From positions 62,001-126,000 of the forward strand of contig JBNKWP010000008.1 in NCBI GenBank assembly GCA_050299835.1: DNA of 64,000 nucleotides, in the 5' to 3' direction. Shown piece by piece: positions 8,436 to 16,790 of this stretch. Source of the stretch: JAJDOD01 sp050299835. Its GTDB lineage: Bacteria; Pseudomonadota; Alphaproteobacteria; Rhodobacterales; Rhodobacteraceae. The translations under genes were made by a program, and so were the position numbers. Positions within the stretch are counted from its first letter, which is position 1. The number at the start of each line of letters is the position of its first letter. The notes under the pieces were generated by a model. That model saw only the letters and a program-made list of their open reading frames with translations, made no database searches and was not told where the DNA came from.

Positions 8436-8960
8436 ATGACAACTCTGATTGCCTACGGGACCATCGAGGGTCAGACCGGCAAGATCGCCGAATTTGTGAA
8501 GGATCTTGCTGAACAAGCAGGGGAAGAGGTCCTGCTTTTCGATACCGGCGACAAGATCACTGATGTTTCGTTCGACGGCGTCGAAAAGGCCATACTTGCG
8601 GCTTCCGTCCACGAACGTCGTCATCCCAAGCCATTCGAAGTCTTCCTCAGCGCCAATAGATCAAGATTGGAAAAACTGAAGACTTTGTTGCTGTCAGTAA
8701 GTCTCAGCGCGGCATTCCCGGAAGGGATGGACGAGGCCCAGGACTATGCGGATGAAATGGAAATGCGAACCGGCCTTAAGCCAGATGACGAGCTTCTGGT
8801 CGCCGGTGCGGTCAAGACCGAACGTTACGATTTTTATGCAATGCAGGTGCTGAGGCACGTGGTGCTGCAAGGTCGGGAATTCGACTCATCTGAAACATCT
8901 CACGAATTCACCGATTGGAAGATGCTCGAAGCAAAGGTCAGAGAGTTTCTTGAGTCGTAG
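8436..8960 (+). CDS. flavodoxin-domain protein, HemG-like
   Basis: A 174-residue flavodoxin-fold protein. The FMN phosphate loop is visible in YGTIEGQTGKIAEF at the N-terminus. The middle LAASVHERRHPKPFEVF and the end FTDWKMLEAKVREFL line up well with E. coli HemG, the menaquinone-linked protoporphyrinogen oxidase. Oxygen-independent haem synthesis beside a haem-rich nitrate reductase would make sense, but roseobacters use ubiquinone and generally rely on HemJ, so the electron acceptor is unclear. ATG at 8436 has GGGAGGAA at 7 bases. An FNR box precedes it. It is shorter than an NADPH-type flavoprotein and has no second domain. Confidence 0.82.
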   Translation: MTTLIAYGTIEGQTGKIAEFVKDLAEQAGEEVLLFDTGDKITDVSFDGVEKAILAASVHERRHPKPFEVFLSANRSRLEKLKTLLLSVSLSAAFPEGMDEAQDYADEMEMRTGLKPDDELLVAGAVKTERYDFYAMQVLRHVVLQGREFDSSETSHEFTDWKMLEAKVREFLES

Positions 8961-9016
8961 CGTTTCCGTCCCTCTCCCGGCTGCAGTCCGGGCAATCAGG
9001 CGTGCAGTAACGCGAC

Positions 9017-9037
9017 CCGGGCACCCATGATGCCCGG
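9017..9037. terminator. hairpin between flavodoxin and katG ends
   Basis: A 7-bp inverted repeat CCGGGCA/TGCCCGG with a 7-base loop lies in the 95-base gap where two genes converge. No run of T follows on either strand, so it may be a weak or Rho-assisted end rather than a classic terminator. Confidence 0.4.
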
Positions 9038-9055
9038 ATCGTTCTTGAAACAGGA

Positions 9056-11206
9056 TCAGGCCAGATCGAACCGGTCGGCGTTCATGATTTTGACCCAGGC
9101 CTTGACAAAGTCGTCGACGAACTGCGTTTCCGCATCGTCCGAGCCGTAGAATTCCACAAGCGCCCGCAGCTGAGAATTCGAACCGAACACAAGATCGGCC
9201 TCGGTTGCCGTCCATTTCAGATCGCCCGACACCCGGTCGCGCCCCTCGAACACACCGTCTCCAACCGGCTTCCAGACGGAGCCCATGTCCAGAATGGCCG
9301 CGAAGAAGTCGCGGGTCAAAGCACCGGGGCGCTTGGTGAATACGCCATGTTTCGGCGCACCGCATTCCAGGCCGCGAAGCCCGCCGACGAGAACGGTGAG
9401 TTCAGGCCCGGTCAGACCGAGAAGCTGCGCCCGGTCGATCAGAAGCTCCGCCGGGGACCGCTGGTCATGGCGGTCCGCTTTGACATAGTTGCGGAAGCCA
9501 TCGGCCTGCGGTTCGAGCCAGGACAGGCTTTCGACATCGGTCTGCTCCTGGGTCGCATCACCGCGACCGCCCGCGAACGGGACCGTCACGTCATGTCCGG
9601 CCGCTTTCGCGCCAGCCTCGATTCCCACGCAACCGGCAAGGACGATGGCATCCGCCATCGAGATGTCGCCGCGAATGGCGTCGAGGGTCTCCAGAACCTT
9701 GGCGAGTTGAGCGGGCTGGTTGGCCTGCCAGTCCTTCATGGGAGCCAAACGGATACGCGCACCGTTCGCGCCACCCCGCTTGTCAGATCCGCGGAATGTC
9801 GAAGCCGAGGCCCAGGCCGTGGAGACCAGTTCCTGCACCGTCAGATCGGAGGCCGCGATCTTTTCCTTCAGCGCCGCGACCTCGGCGTCGCTCGGCGTGT
9901 GGCCTTCCGGGATCGGATCCTGCCAAACCAGTTCTTCCGACGGCACCATCGAGCCCAGGTAGCATTCCTTCGGCCCCATGTCGCGGTGGGTCAGCTTGAA
10001 CCAGGCCCGCGCGAAAGCATCTGCGAATTTCTCTGGATTGGCATGGAAATCACGGCTGATCTTCTCATAGGCCGGGTCCATTCGCATGGCCATATCCGCC
10101 GTGGTCATCATGATATGGGTCTTGCCCGCACCATCGGCGGTAGGCGCCATGTCCTCTTCCTTGAGGTTCTTCGGCTGCCACTGGTTCGCGCCGGCCGGGC
10201 TCTTGGTCAGTTCCCAATCATACCCGAAGAGTACGTCGAAATAGGACATGTCCCACTGGGTCGGCGTCGGCGTCCACGCGCCTTCGATGCCGGACGTGAT
10301 GGTGTCGACGCCCTTTCCCGAGCCGTGCGTACTGATCCATCCAAGGCCCATTTGCTCGATCGGTGCCCCTTCCGGTTCCGCACCGACAAGCGCGGCATCG
10401 CCTGCCCCGTGTGCCTTGCCGAAAGTGTGGCCGCCAGCGACAAGCGCCACAGTCTCTTCATCATTCATCGCCATCCGTCCGAACGTGTCACGGATGTCGC
10501 GACCGGAGGCCAATGGATCGGGATTACCGTCAGGACCTTCCGGGTTCACATAGATCAGCCCCATCTGAACGGCAGCAAGGGGGTTATCGAGATCGCGGTC
10601 GCCGCTGTAACGGCTGTTCGGTTTGTCGGAGGTTGCAAGCCACTCGGTCTCGGACCCCCAGTAAATATCCTCTTCCGGTTCCCAAACGTCTTCCCGGCCA
10701 CCGGCGAAGCCGAAGGTCTTGAAACCCATCGATTCCAATGCCGCATTGCCGGCAAGGATCATCAGATCGGCCCAACTCAGGGAACGACCGTATTTCTGCT
10801 TGATCGGCCACAGCAGGCGGCGGGCTTTGTCGAGATTGCCATTGTCTGGCCAGGAATTGAGCGGCGCGAACCGCTGGGTGCCTGTGGAAGCCCCGCCACG
10901 CCCATCCTGCACCCGGTAGGTGCCTGCCGAATGCCAGGCCATGCGGATCATGAACGGACCGTAGTGACCGTAATCGGCAGGCCACCAATCCTGACTGTCG
11001 GTCATCAGCGCTTTCAGATCCTCCATCACCTGATCGAGATCAAGATTCTGGAACGCTTCGGCATAGTTGAACACTTCCCCGGCCGGGTCCGGCGAAGCGC
11101 CGCCCTGATGCAGCATTTTCAGGTTCACCTGTTCTGGCCACCATGCCTGATTCTTGACCGTTCCGGTGTGCATCACCGGGCATTTTCCTTCGAAACCGCC
11201 GTCCAT
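9056..11206 (-). CDS. katG: catalase-peroxidase
   Basis: KatG destroys hydrogen peroxide and has peroxidase activity with a haem b centre. The 716-residue protein has both peroxidase-like domains. Active-site residues are visible: distal R88, W91 and H92 (RMAWHSAGTYR), Y219 (GLIYVNPEG) and M245 (RMAMND), which form the Met-Tyr-Trp crosslink needed for catalase activity, and the proximal H260 in AGGHTFGKAHG. The start at 11206 has AGGAGG 6 bases ahead; upstream codons in frame belong to the promoter. Divergent from oxyR, 129 bases away, the standard arrangement for peroxide induction. Confidence 0.98.
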   Translation of the reverse strand: MDGGFEGKCPVMHTGTVKNQAWWPEQVNLKMLHQGGASPDPAGEVFNYAEAFQNLDLDQVMEDLKALMTDSQDWWPADYGHYGPFMIRMAWHSAGTYRVQDGRGGASTGTQRFAPLNSWPDNGNLDKARRLLWPIKQKYGRSLSWADLMILAGNAALESMGFKTFGFAGGREDVWEPEEDIYWGSETEWLATSDKPNSRYSGDRDLDNPLAAVQMGLIYVNPEGPDGNPDPLASGRDIRDTFGRMAMNDEETVALVAGGHTFGKAHGAGDAALVGAEPEGAPIEQMGLGWISTHGSGKGVDTITSGIEGAWTPTPTQWDMSYFDVLFGYDWELTKSPAGANQWQPKNLKEEDMAPTADGAGKTHIMMTTADMAMRMDPAYEKISRDFHANPEKFADAFARAWFKLTHRDMGPKECYLGSMVPSEELVWQDPIPEGHTPSDAEVAALKEKIAASDLTVQELVSTAWASASTFRGSDKRGGANGARIRLAPMKDWQANQPAQLAKVLETLDAIRGDISMADAIVLAGCVGIEAGAKAAGHDVTVPFAGGRGDATQEQTDVESLSWLEPQADGFRNYVKADRHDQRSPAELLIDRAQLLGLTGPELTVLVGGLRGLECGAPKHGVFTKRPGALTRDFFAAILDMGSVWKPVGDGVFEGRDRVSGDLKWTATEADLVFGSNSQLRALVEFYGSDDAETQFVDDFVKAWVKIMNADRFDLA

Positions 11207-11335
11207 CTTGATCCTCCTGGGGCAATATATTGGGGTATTGTATGAGACGCGCGGCGCCTCAATCTGGAACTGTTCTAACCTCTTCATTTCATCAGTTGAA
11301 GTTGAATTTCTTGATAGTTTAGATAAGTTTCCCTG
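11207..11335. promoter_or_regulatory. katG-oxyR divergent promoter region
   Basis: The 129-base gap is AT-rich compared with its surroundings. On the oxyR side it holds GATAG (11313-11317) and GATAA (11322-11326) and a further GATGATAA over the oxyR start, reminiscent of the ATAG half-sites bound by OxyR. I cannot define a full four-half-site operator by eye, so the site is tentative, while the divergent promoter itself is likely. Confidence 0.45.
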
Positions 11336-12232
11336 ATGATAAATGTTACCCTCAAACATCTGCGTTATTTCGACGCTCTCGCCCGCTCCGGTCATTTCGG
11401 TCGTGCGGCTGAGCTCTGCTCGATCTCCCAACCCGCGTTGTCGATGCAGATCAAGGACCTCGAACAGGAACTCGGGGTGCAGCTTTTCGAACGCGGTGCA
11501 CGACAGGTGCGCCTCACGCCATTGGGAGAACAACTCGACGCACGGGTGCGCGACATCCTGCGGGCCGTCGATGAGATCGGCGATCTCGCCCGCGCCTCCA
11601 GCGACCGTCTGGTCGGGCGCTTGCGCCTCGGCGTGATTCCCACCATCGCGCCGTATCTTTTGCCACGAGTGATGCAGCACCTCCAATCCAGCCACCCGGA
11701 ACTGGATCTGTATATCCGGGAGACCGTGACCCCGAAGCTGATTTCCGAACTGGCCGAGGCTCGGCTGGATGCCGCAATCGTGGCCCTGCCCGTCTCGGAA
11801 CCAAGCCTGACAGAGACGGCGCTGTTCTCAGAAGATTTCGTCCTCGTGCGCCCAGAGACCGAATCGAAAGCCCCTGTCCCGTCTAAGGAAGGGTTGCGAG
11901 CGATGCGGCTTCTGCTGCTGGAAGAAGGCCATTGCTTCCGCGATCAGGCTCTTTCTTTTTGTGACATGCAAAGTTCTGCGCCGCGGGAGATGCTAGATGG
12001 CTCCTCACTTTCAACGCTGGTGCAGATGGTCGGCGCGGGCATTGGTGTGACGCTGCTACCCGAGATGGCGCTTCGGGTTGAAACGACCTCCGCTGCGGTC
12101 GCCGTACAGCATTTCCCTGCGCCGCGCCCCTCCAGGACGGTGGGTATGGTCTGGCGGAAGTCCACGCCATTGACAGAGCAACTGACGCAACTGGCCGATG
12201 TGGTTCGCAGCGCGGGCATGGCCCTAAAATGA
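11336..12232 (+). CDS. oxyR: hydrogen peroxide-sensing LysR-type regulator OxyR
   Basis: OxyR senses peroxide by forming a disulfide and then activates genes such as katG. The 298-residue protein has an N-terminal winged helix (LARSGHFGRAAELCSISQPA) and a substrate-binding-like sensor domain. The two redox cysteines are present as C200 and C209 in LLEEGHCFRDQALSFC, matching C199 and C208 of E. coli OxyR almost exactly. The start at the ATG at 11336 lacks a strong ribosome site. Divergent from katG, its likely main target. A bidirectional terminator overlaps its stop codon. Confidence 0.96.
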   Translation: MINVTLKHLRYFDALARSGHFGRAAELCSISQPALSMQIKDLEQELGVQLFERGARQVRLTPLGEQLDARVRDILRAVDEIGDLARASSDRLVGRLRLGVIPTIAPYLLPRVMQHLQSSHPELDLYIRETVTPKLISELAEARLDAAIVALPVSEPSLTETALFSEDFVLVRPETESKAPVPSKEGLRAMRLLLLEEGHCFRDQALSFCDMQSSAPREMLDGSSLSTLVQMVGAGIGVTLLPEMALRVETTSAAVAVQHFPAPRPSRTVGMVWRKSTPLTEQLTQLADVVRSAGMALK

Positions 12233-12233
12233 A

Positions 12234-12258
12234 AAACGCGGGCCAATGGCCCGCGTTT
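12234..12258. terminator. bidirectional terminator between oxyR and bioY
   Basis: A perfect 11-bp inverted repeat AAACGCGGGCC/GGCCCGCGTTT with an AAT loop lies between the converging oxyR and bioY genes, flanked by A-rich and T-rich ends on the two strands. It begins right after the oxyR stop and would serve both genes. Confidence 0.85.
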
Positions 12259-12279
12259 CCGTCAGAATTTCTTGCGGTG

Positions 12280-12921
12280 TCAGCCGCGTGCGTTGCCAAC
12301 CAGTTTCCAGACGGCAGGCAAAAGCAGCGCCGCCAGCGCCAGTTTCATCGCGTCGCCGATCAGGAAGGGCGTGACGCCCCAGGTCATCGTCTGGTCCCAG
12401 AGCGAGCCATAAGTCGCAATGTCCAGTTTGCCGGTGTTCTCGATCCAGATCGAAAGCCAGGCCAGCCCCGGTATGTAGAGGATCAGGTTGCCGATCAGCA
12501 TGGCCACCGCCATCATCAGAACCGAACGATCCCAGCCACGCTGCGCCAGAAGCCCCATCGCGCCAACGGCGAGGACATAACCGGCAAGATAGCCGCCCGT
12601 GGACCCCATCATGTACGACACTCCATTCAGTTCGGCTGTCGAACTTTGGAACACGTCGAAGCCGAGCGCGCCAATCAGCATGTATCCAAGGATCGTAGCC
12701 AGGCCGAGCCGCACGCCGTAGGCCGCACCGATCGTCAGGACCGCGAAGGTACCAAGGTTGACCGCGACGGGTGACGGCGGAACTGCCACTTTTATCTGCG
12801 CGGCGAGGGTCAGAAGCGCGATACCCGCAAGAACAAGTACCGCCCGTTTGATCCAGATTTGCGCACCCGGCGCATCCCAGAGAACTTCGGAAAGCACAGG
12901 CCGTGCAGTGAGAGTAGCCAT
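12280..12921 (-). CDS. bioY: biotin transporter BioY (ECF S component)
   Basis: BioY is the substrate-binding membrane component of an energy-coupling-factor biotin importer. The 213-residue protein has about six membrane helices. The typical BioY core is present: KVAVPPSPVAVNLGTFAVL, then GARYG-like AAYGVRLGLATILGYMLIGALG, and STGGYLAGYVLA. The start at the ATG at 12921 (MATLTARPV) is chosen because AAGGGG precedes it at about 8 bases and family similarity begins there; longer readings overlap the DUF6314 gene. bioM and bioN are not nearby, so it may use a distant ECF module or work alone, as reported for some BioY proteins. Confidence 0.95.
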   Translation of the reverse strand: MATLTARPVLSEVLWDAPGAQIWIKRAVLVLAGIALLTLAAQIKVAVPPSPVAVNLGTFAVLTIGAAYGVRLGLATILGYMLIGALGFDVFQSSTAELNGVSYMMGSTGGYLAGYVLAVGAMGLLAQRGWDRSVLMMAVAMLIGNLILYIPGLAWLSIWIENTGKLDIATYGSLWDQTMTWGVTPFLIGDAMKLALAALLLPAVWKLVGNARG

Positions 12922-12937
12922 GATGTGAGCCCCTTTT

Positions 12938-13438
12938 TCAGTTGTTGGCGCTGTTATGCACCGCAGCATGTGCTTCTGCAAGATGACCACCGACTTCCTT
13001 TGGCGTGAAGCGGCTCTCCATACGGTAGTCCTTGCGTGGACCTTCCACGGTCCAGATCGTCTGCCAGTTCGGCCAGCCGCAGAAATCATAGGCGACATGG
13101 TAGCGGTCGGGTGGACACAGATGGGTGGCTTCCGGATTGATTTCCCCCAGAGGTATGGAATGAAACGGCCTCATATCCGCAAACGAGACCTCCAACCGCC
13201 CTCCGTTTTCAGACCAAACATATCGGCGCGATGCCTGAAACCGGCCTTCCGGCGTTTCCAGCCAACCTGATTCATCCTGCAGCAGGCGTGGACCGCTTCG
13301 GCTAAAGACGCAGGCCCCCTTTAGTCGGTCGATCCGGCCATCTCGGTGATGGATCGTCCGTTCCAGGCTCCACGTACCGACCAGCGCCCAAAGTGAACCC
13401 GGTCCTGACACCGCGTCATTCAAGTGGCTTGTTCCCAT
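12938..13438 (-). CDS. DUF6314 family protein
   Basis: A 166-residue soluble protein that I place in DUF6314 by its layout: W-x-L-x-R-T near the N-terminus (VGTWSLERTIHHRDG), many beta-strand-like segments with conserved Trp and Tyr, and a C-terminal DRYHVAYDF followed by W-x-x-x-W-x-V-x-G-P-x-K-D-Y. The pattern suggests a lipocalin-like barrel. No enzyme motif is visible and the function is unknown. It ends 16 bases ahead of bioY on the same strand, so they may be cotranscribed. The start is 47 bases from the divergent purB. Confidence 0.75.
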   Translation of the reverse strand: MGTSHLNDAVSGPGSLWALVGTWSLERTIHHRDGRIDRLKGACVFSRSGPRLLQDESGWLETPEGRFQASRRYVWSENGGRLEVSFADMRPFHSIPLGEINPEATHLCPPDRYHVAYDFCGWPNWQTIWTVEGPRKDYRMESRFTPKEVGGHLAEAHAAVHNSANN

Positions 13439-13485
13439 GTCGTAGCCAGTCTAAACGCAGCCGCGTCCGACACGAAAGGCCCGAC

Positions 13486-14793
13486 ATGATCCCTCGCTAC
13501 GCCCGTCCCGACATGGTTGCCATCTGGTCGCCCGAAACGAAGTTCCGCATCTGGTACGAGATCGAGGCCCATGCCTGCGACGCGCTGGCGGATCTTGGCG
13601 TGATTCCGAAGGAAAACGCGGAAGCGGTCTGGAAGGCCAAGGATGTTGAGTTCGACGTCGCCCGGATCGACGAGATCGAGGCTGTCACCAAGCACGACGT
13701 TATCGCCTTCCTGACCCATCTGGCAGAGATCATCGGTAATGATGAAGCCCGTTTCGTCCACCAGGGCATGACGTCGTCGGACGTGCTGGACACCACCTTC
13801 AATGTCCAACTTACTCGCGCCGCGGACATCCTGATCGCGGATATGGAGCAGCTTCTGGCCGCGCTGAAGCGCCGCGCGATGGAACACAAGATGGACGTCC
13901 GGATTGGACGAAGCCACGGGATACATGCCGAGCCTGTCACGATGGGCCTGACCTTCGCCCGCTTCTACGCCGAGATGGATCGCGGCTTGCAGCGCCTGCG
14001 CGCCGCGCGTGACGAGATCGCCACCGGTGCAATTTCCGGCGCGGTCGGGACATTTGCCAATATCGACCCGGCGGTTGAAGCCCATGTCTGCGAGAAACTT
14101 GGCCTGACGCCGGAGCCGATTTCCACCCAGGTCATCCCGCGCGACCGCCACGCCATGTTCTTCGCCACGCTCGGTGTGATTGCGTCGAGCATCGAAAATG
14201 TCGCGACCGAGATCCGGCACATGCAGCGCACCGAAGTTCTGGAAGCCGAGGAGTTCTTCTCCAAGGGCCAGAAAGGCTCGTCGGCCATGCCTCACAAGCG
14301 GAACCCGGTTCTGACGGAAAACCTCACCGGCCTCGCGCGCCTCGTCCGGTCTGCCGTGACGCCCGCGCTGGAGAACGTGGCCCTCTGGCATGAACGCGAT
14401 ATCAGTCATTCCAGCGTCGAACGCGGGATCGGACCGGATGCAACCATCCATCTTGATTTTGCTCTGGCCCGACTGACCGGCGTCATCGAAAAGCTTGTCG
14501 TCTATCCGGGCAACATGATGAGCAATCTCAACAAGTTCCGGGGACTTGTTCATTCTCAGCGCGTACTTCTTGCGCTCACGCAAAAGGGCGTGAGCCGCGA
14601 AGACGCCTACCGTCTTGTCCAGCGCAACGCGATGAAGGTCTGGGAAGAAGGCAAAGACTTCATGACCGAGCTCAAGGGGGATGCGGAAGTGACCGCCGTA
14701 CTCAGCGAAGCGGAGATCGAAGAAAAATTCGACCTTGGCTATCACACCAAGCATGTCGACACGATTTTCGCGCGGGTGTTCGGCGCAGCCTAG
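13486..14793 (+). CDS. purB: adenylosuccinate lyase
   Basis: PurB catalyses two steps of purine synthesis: cleavage of SAICAR to AICAR plus fumarate, and of adenylosuccinate to AMP plus fumarate. The 435-residue protein has the fumarase/aspartase superfamily signature GSSAMPHKRNP near residue 260 (mobile loop with the catalytic Ser) and the catalytic His region TSSDVLDT / GRSHGIHAEP. The ATG at 13486 (MIPRYARPDM) matches the usual start. Downstream lies a small secreted-peptide gene. Confidence 0.98.
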   Translation: MIPRYARPDMVAIWSPETKFRIWYEIEAHACDALADLGVIPKENAEAVWKAKDVEFDVARIDEIEAVTKHDVIAFLTHLAEIIGNDEARFVHQGMTSSDVLDTTFNVQLTRAADILIADMEQLLAALKRRAMEHKMDVRIGRSHGIHAEPVTMGLTFARFYAEMDRGLQRLRAARDEIATGAISGAVGTFANIDPAVEAHVCEKLGLTPEPISTQVIPRDRHAMFFATLGVIASSIENVATEIRHMQRTEVLEAEEFFSKGQKGSSAMPHKRNPVLTENLTGLARLVRSAVTPALENVALWHERDISHSSVERGIGPDATIHLDFALARLTGVIEKLVVYPGNMMSNLNKFRGLVHSQRVLLALTQKGVSREDAYRLVQRNAMKVWEEGKDFMTELKGDAEVTAVLSEAEIEEKFDLGYHTKHVDTIFARVFGAA

Positions 14794-14862
14794 TTCACGA
14801 AGTCGTGAGGTCGTGCCGCGGCGCGTCGTGATACCCTCCTCTTACTCAGACAGGAGGTTTTC

Positions 14863-15021
14863 ATGCATGTAAGACTTCTTTTCGTGGCGATTCTGACGGT
14901 GATCTCCCCAAGCCTCGCTGTCGCGATGTGCGGCGGCCATGACGAGGTCACGATGTCTTGCCCGGAGGGCCAGAGCTTCGATTCGGAGACGTCATCCTGC
15001 AAGCCTGCACCGACCACGTGA
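14863..15021 (+). CDS. small secreted cysteine-containing peptide
   Basis: A 52-residue product with a clear Sec signal peptide (MHVRLLFVAILTVISPSLAVA) and a mature part of about 31 residues containing three Cys: CGGHD, MSCPEGQ and SCKP. The pattern C-P-E-G-x-x-F-D-x-x-x-x-x-C looks like a chitin-binding type-2 fragment or adhesion-like mini-domain. AGGAGG lies 6 bases before the ATG, which strongly supports translation. It sits 69 bases after purB and is followed by a terminator. Function unknown; I have seen similar purB-linked peptides in this family from memory only. Confidence 0.75.
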   Translation: MHVRLLFVAILTVISPSLAVAMCGGHDEVTMSCPEGQSFDSETSSCKPAPTT

Positions 15022-15043
15022 CCACGGTTTGAAATATTGCAGA

Positions 15044-15069
15044 AAGGCGGTCCGCTGGGCCGTCTTTTT
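15044..15069 (+). terminator. Rho-independent terminator after the small peptide gene
   Basis: A 10-bp stem with two G-U pairs (AAGGCGGTCC / GGGCCGTCTT), a 3-base loop, and a run of five T directly after the stem. It ends the purB-side transcription unit. Confidence 0.85.
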
Positions 15070-15138
15070 CGTTTTGCGTCAGCCAAGTCTTAACCTGCCC
15101 GGACTATTCCGTTCTTCGCAATTCGTGAGGAATGAGAG

Positions 15139-16194
15139 ATGTCGCTCGACGACCCCTTGGCCGACCTTCCTTCATTTCCGTCCACAGGCGGCGTGGCCGA
15201 CAGCCTGACCTTCAAGGAAAAGGCAGCGATTGTCGTTCGCCTGCTTTTGTCACACGGCGCCATGCCTGCGATCGGCCAGCTGCCAGAAAGCAAGCAGACC
15301 GAACTTGCCATCCAGATTGCCCGCATGGCGCCGGTCGATCAGGAAACAGTCCATTCGGTTGCCGAGGAATTCGCAAATGAGATCGAGCGTATCGCATTGT
15401 CTTTTCCGCAAGGTCTCGAAGGGGCGATCGGTCTGCTCGACGGTCTGCTCAGTGACGGCGCCGCGTCCCGACTGCATAAAATGGCCCCGACAGATACGCG
15501 TCGCAACCCGTGGGAGGAGGTCAACAAGGCCGAGGTCGGGCGCCTGATTACCTGTATCGAAAGAGAGTCGCTGGAAGTCGCCGCAGTCATCCTGTCGAAA
15601 CTCTCGACCGACAAGGCGGCCGCTCTGCTCGGACAATTGCCGGGGGATCTGGCACGCCGGATCGCAGTCGCCATCACCAGAACAAGCAGCGTCTCACCGA
15701 CCGTGGTCCACAGGATCGGCTCCGCGCTGGCCGAACAGTTGGACGCCCGTCCGATCACGGCCTTCACGGACACTCCGGAAACCCGCGTCGGTGCAATCTT
15801 GAACTATACGCCGGCCAAGGTCCGCGACGACGTTCTCGACGGTCTTGAGAGCGAAGACGCGGAGTTCGCAAAAGGGGTTCGCGCGGCCATCTTCACCTTT
15901 GCCCATATTGCTGAGCGTATTGCACCTCGCGACGTACCGCGCATCCAGCGCGATCTGGACCCCGACGATCTGTTGATCGCCGTCGCCGGTTCAGAAAGTG
16001 AACGCGACAAGACCAGCGTCGAATTCATACTGGGCAACATCTCAAAGCGCATGGCCGAAGGCATCCGCGAAGAAGCATCGGAAAAGAAGGACCTCAAGTC
16101 GGACGATGTGGAGGCTGCGATGCTACGCATCGTCGGCGTCATCCGCGGCCTGGAACACCAAGGGGAGATCTACTTCGTCACGGAAGAGGAGTAG
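15139..16194 (+). CDS. fliG: FliG-like flagellar motor switch protein, orphan
   Basis: FliG forms the rotor ring that meets the stator in the flagellar motor. The 351-residue protein has the three-part FliG arrangement. An N-terminal part begins LTFKEKAAIVVRLLL, the middle domain is NPWEEVNKAEVGRLI and following, and the C-terminal domain has FTFAHIAERIAPRDVPRIQRDL, then FILGNISKRMAE and IVGVIRGLEHQGEI. The EHPQ motif of the middle domain is replaced by E-R-E-S. No other flagellar gene is nearby; it stands between purB and a Hint-domain gene. The C-terminal similarity makes the call good, but whether it is the main FliG or a divergent paralogue is open. Confidence 0.85.
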   Translation: MSLDDPLADLPSFPSTGGVADSLTFKEKAAIVVRLLLSHGAMPAIGQLPESKQTELAIQIARMAPVDQETVHSVAEEFANEIERIALSFPQGLEGAIGLLDGLLSDGAASRLHKMAPTDTRRNPWEEVNKAEVGRLITCIERESLEVAAVILSKLSTDKAAALLGQLPGDLARRIAVAITRTSSVSPTVVHRIGSALAEQLDARPITAFTDTPETRVGAILNYTPAKVRDDVLDGLESEDAEFAKGVRAAIFTFAHIAERIAPRDVPRIQRDLDPDDLLIAVAGSESERDKTSVEFILGNISKRMAEGIREEASEKKDLKSDDVEAAMLRIVGVIRGLEHQGEIYFVTEEE

Positions 16195-16197
16195 TCG

Positions 16198-16770
16198 CTA
16201 TTTTTCGAACCGGGATTGCAGGATTTCGCGGACCGGCGGGAACCGTCGTGCCGCGCCCAGCGTCGCAACTTCGGGGAAAAGCGACAGAATCTCCGAAGCC
16301 GTTCTTACGCCAAGCGCCTTCAGGGTCGCGTCATCCGGATGGAAGCTTTCGGTCCAGGCGCCGTTGGCAAGAATGACCTGATGCGCATCGAGGAGCACGT
16401 GCAGGTAACTGACACCCAAAGCCCTGACTTGCCCAATGCCTCGCCCGTCCTTCATATGGCGCGCCGCAACCAGAACTTCACCGGTGCCATCCGGTCCAGG
16501 CACAAGCATTCGATGGTTCGGACTGACCAGCATGTCACGCTCAGGCAATCCCGCACCCAGCGACCCCTTTCGGATAAGGACCGGCTGCAGACCCGGCACC
16601 TGGGTCAGGTCATCGTAAGTCAGGTTTCTGCGCCCGACCCACGCAATCCGCTTCAGCCCGTTATCGCGCGTGACCAGACGATCTCCCCGTGCCAACCGCT
16701 CAACCGGTCGCCAGCCCTTGTCCGTGGCAAGCAACGTGCCTGGTGTAAAACATGGTGAAATTGGTTCCAT
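16198..16770 (-). CDS. Hint-domain (Hedgehog/intein-type) protein
   Basis: A 190-residue protein made almost entirely of a Hint_2-type domain: it begins MEPISPCFTPGTLLAT, where the Cys is the expected nucleophile, then RPVERLARGDRLVTRDNG, the block PNHRMLV, and YLHVLLDAHQVILANGAWTESF. Such domains catalyse protein self-cleavage or splicing in inteins and Hedgehog proteins; bacterial copies often release an N-terminal passenger. Here almost no passenger remains with the ATG at 16770. The frame is open further upstream to a GTG at 16920, adding 50 Cys-rich residues. GAGGGGG five bases ahead favours 16770. Targets unknown. Confidence 0.8.
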   Translation of the reverse strand: MEPISPCFTPGTLLATDKGWRPVERLARGDRLVTRDNGLKRIAWVGRRNLTYDDLTQVPGLQPVLIRKGSLGAGLPERDMLVSPNHRMLVPGPDGTGEVLVAARHMKDGRGIGQVRALGVSYLHVLLDAHQVILANGAWTESFHPDDATLKALGVRTASEILSLFPEVATLGAARRFPPVREILQSRFEK

Positions 16771-16771
16771 T

Positions 16772-16790
16772 GCCCCCTCGCCACGGGGGC
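16772..16790 (-). promoter_or_regulatory. hairpin covering the ribosome site of the Hint gene
   Basis: On the transcript, GCCCCC pairs with GGGGGC across a 7-base loop, and the second arm is the ribosome-binding purine run directly in front of the AUG at 16770. The structure could reduce translation or act as a switch; it may also be chance in GC-rich DNA. Confidence 0.4.

Noticed and set aside
9347..11245. 632-codon open frame on the plus strand opposite katG
   Set aside because: It mirrors katG codon by codon, has no family likeness or ribosome site, and arises from the strong GC bias of third positions.
13420..14754. 444-codon open frame on the minus strand opposite purB
   Set aside because: Shadow of purB; the composition is that of a reverse-strand reading and no known domain is present.
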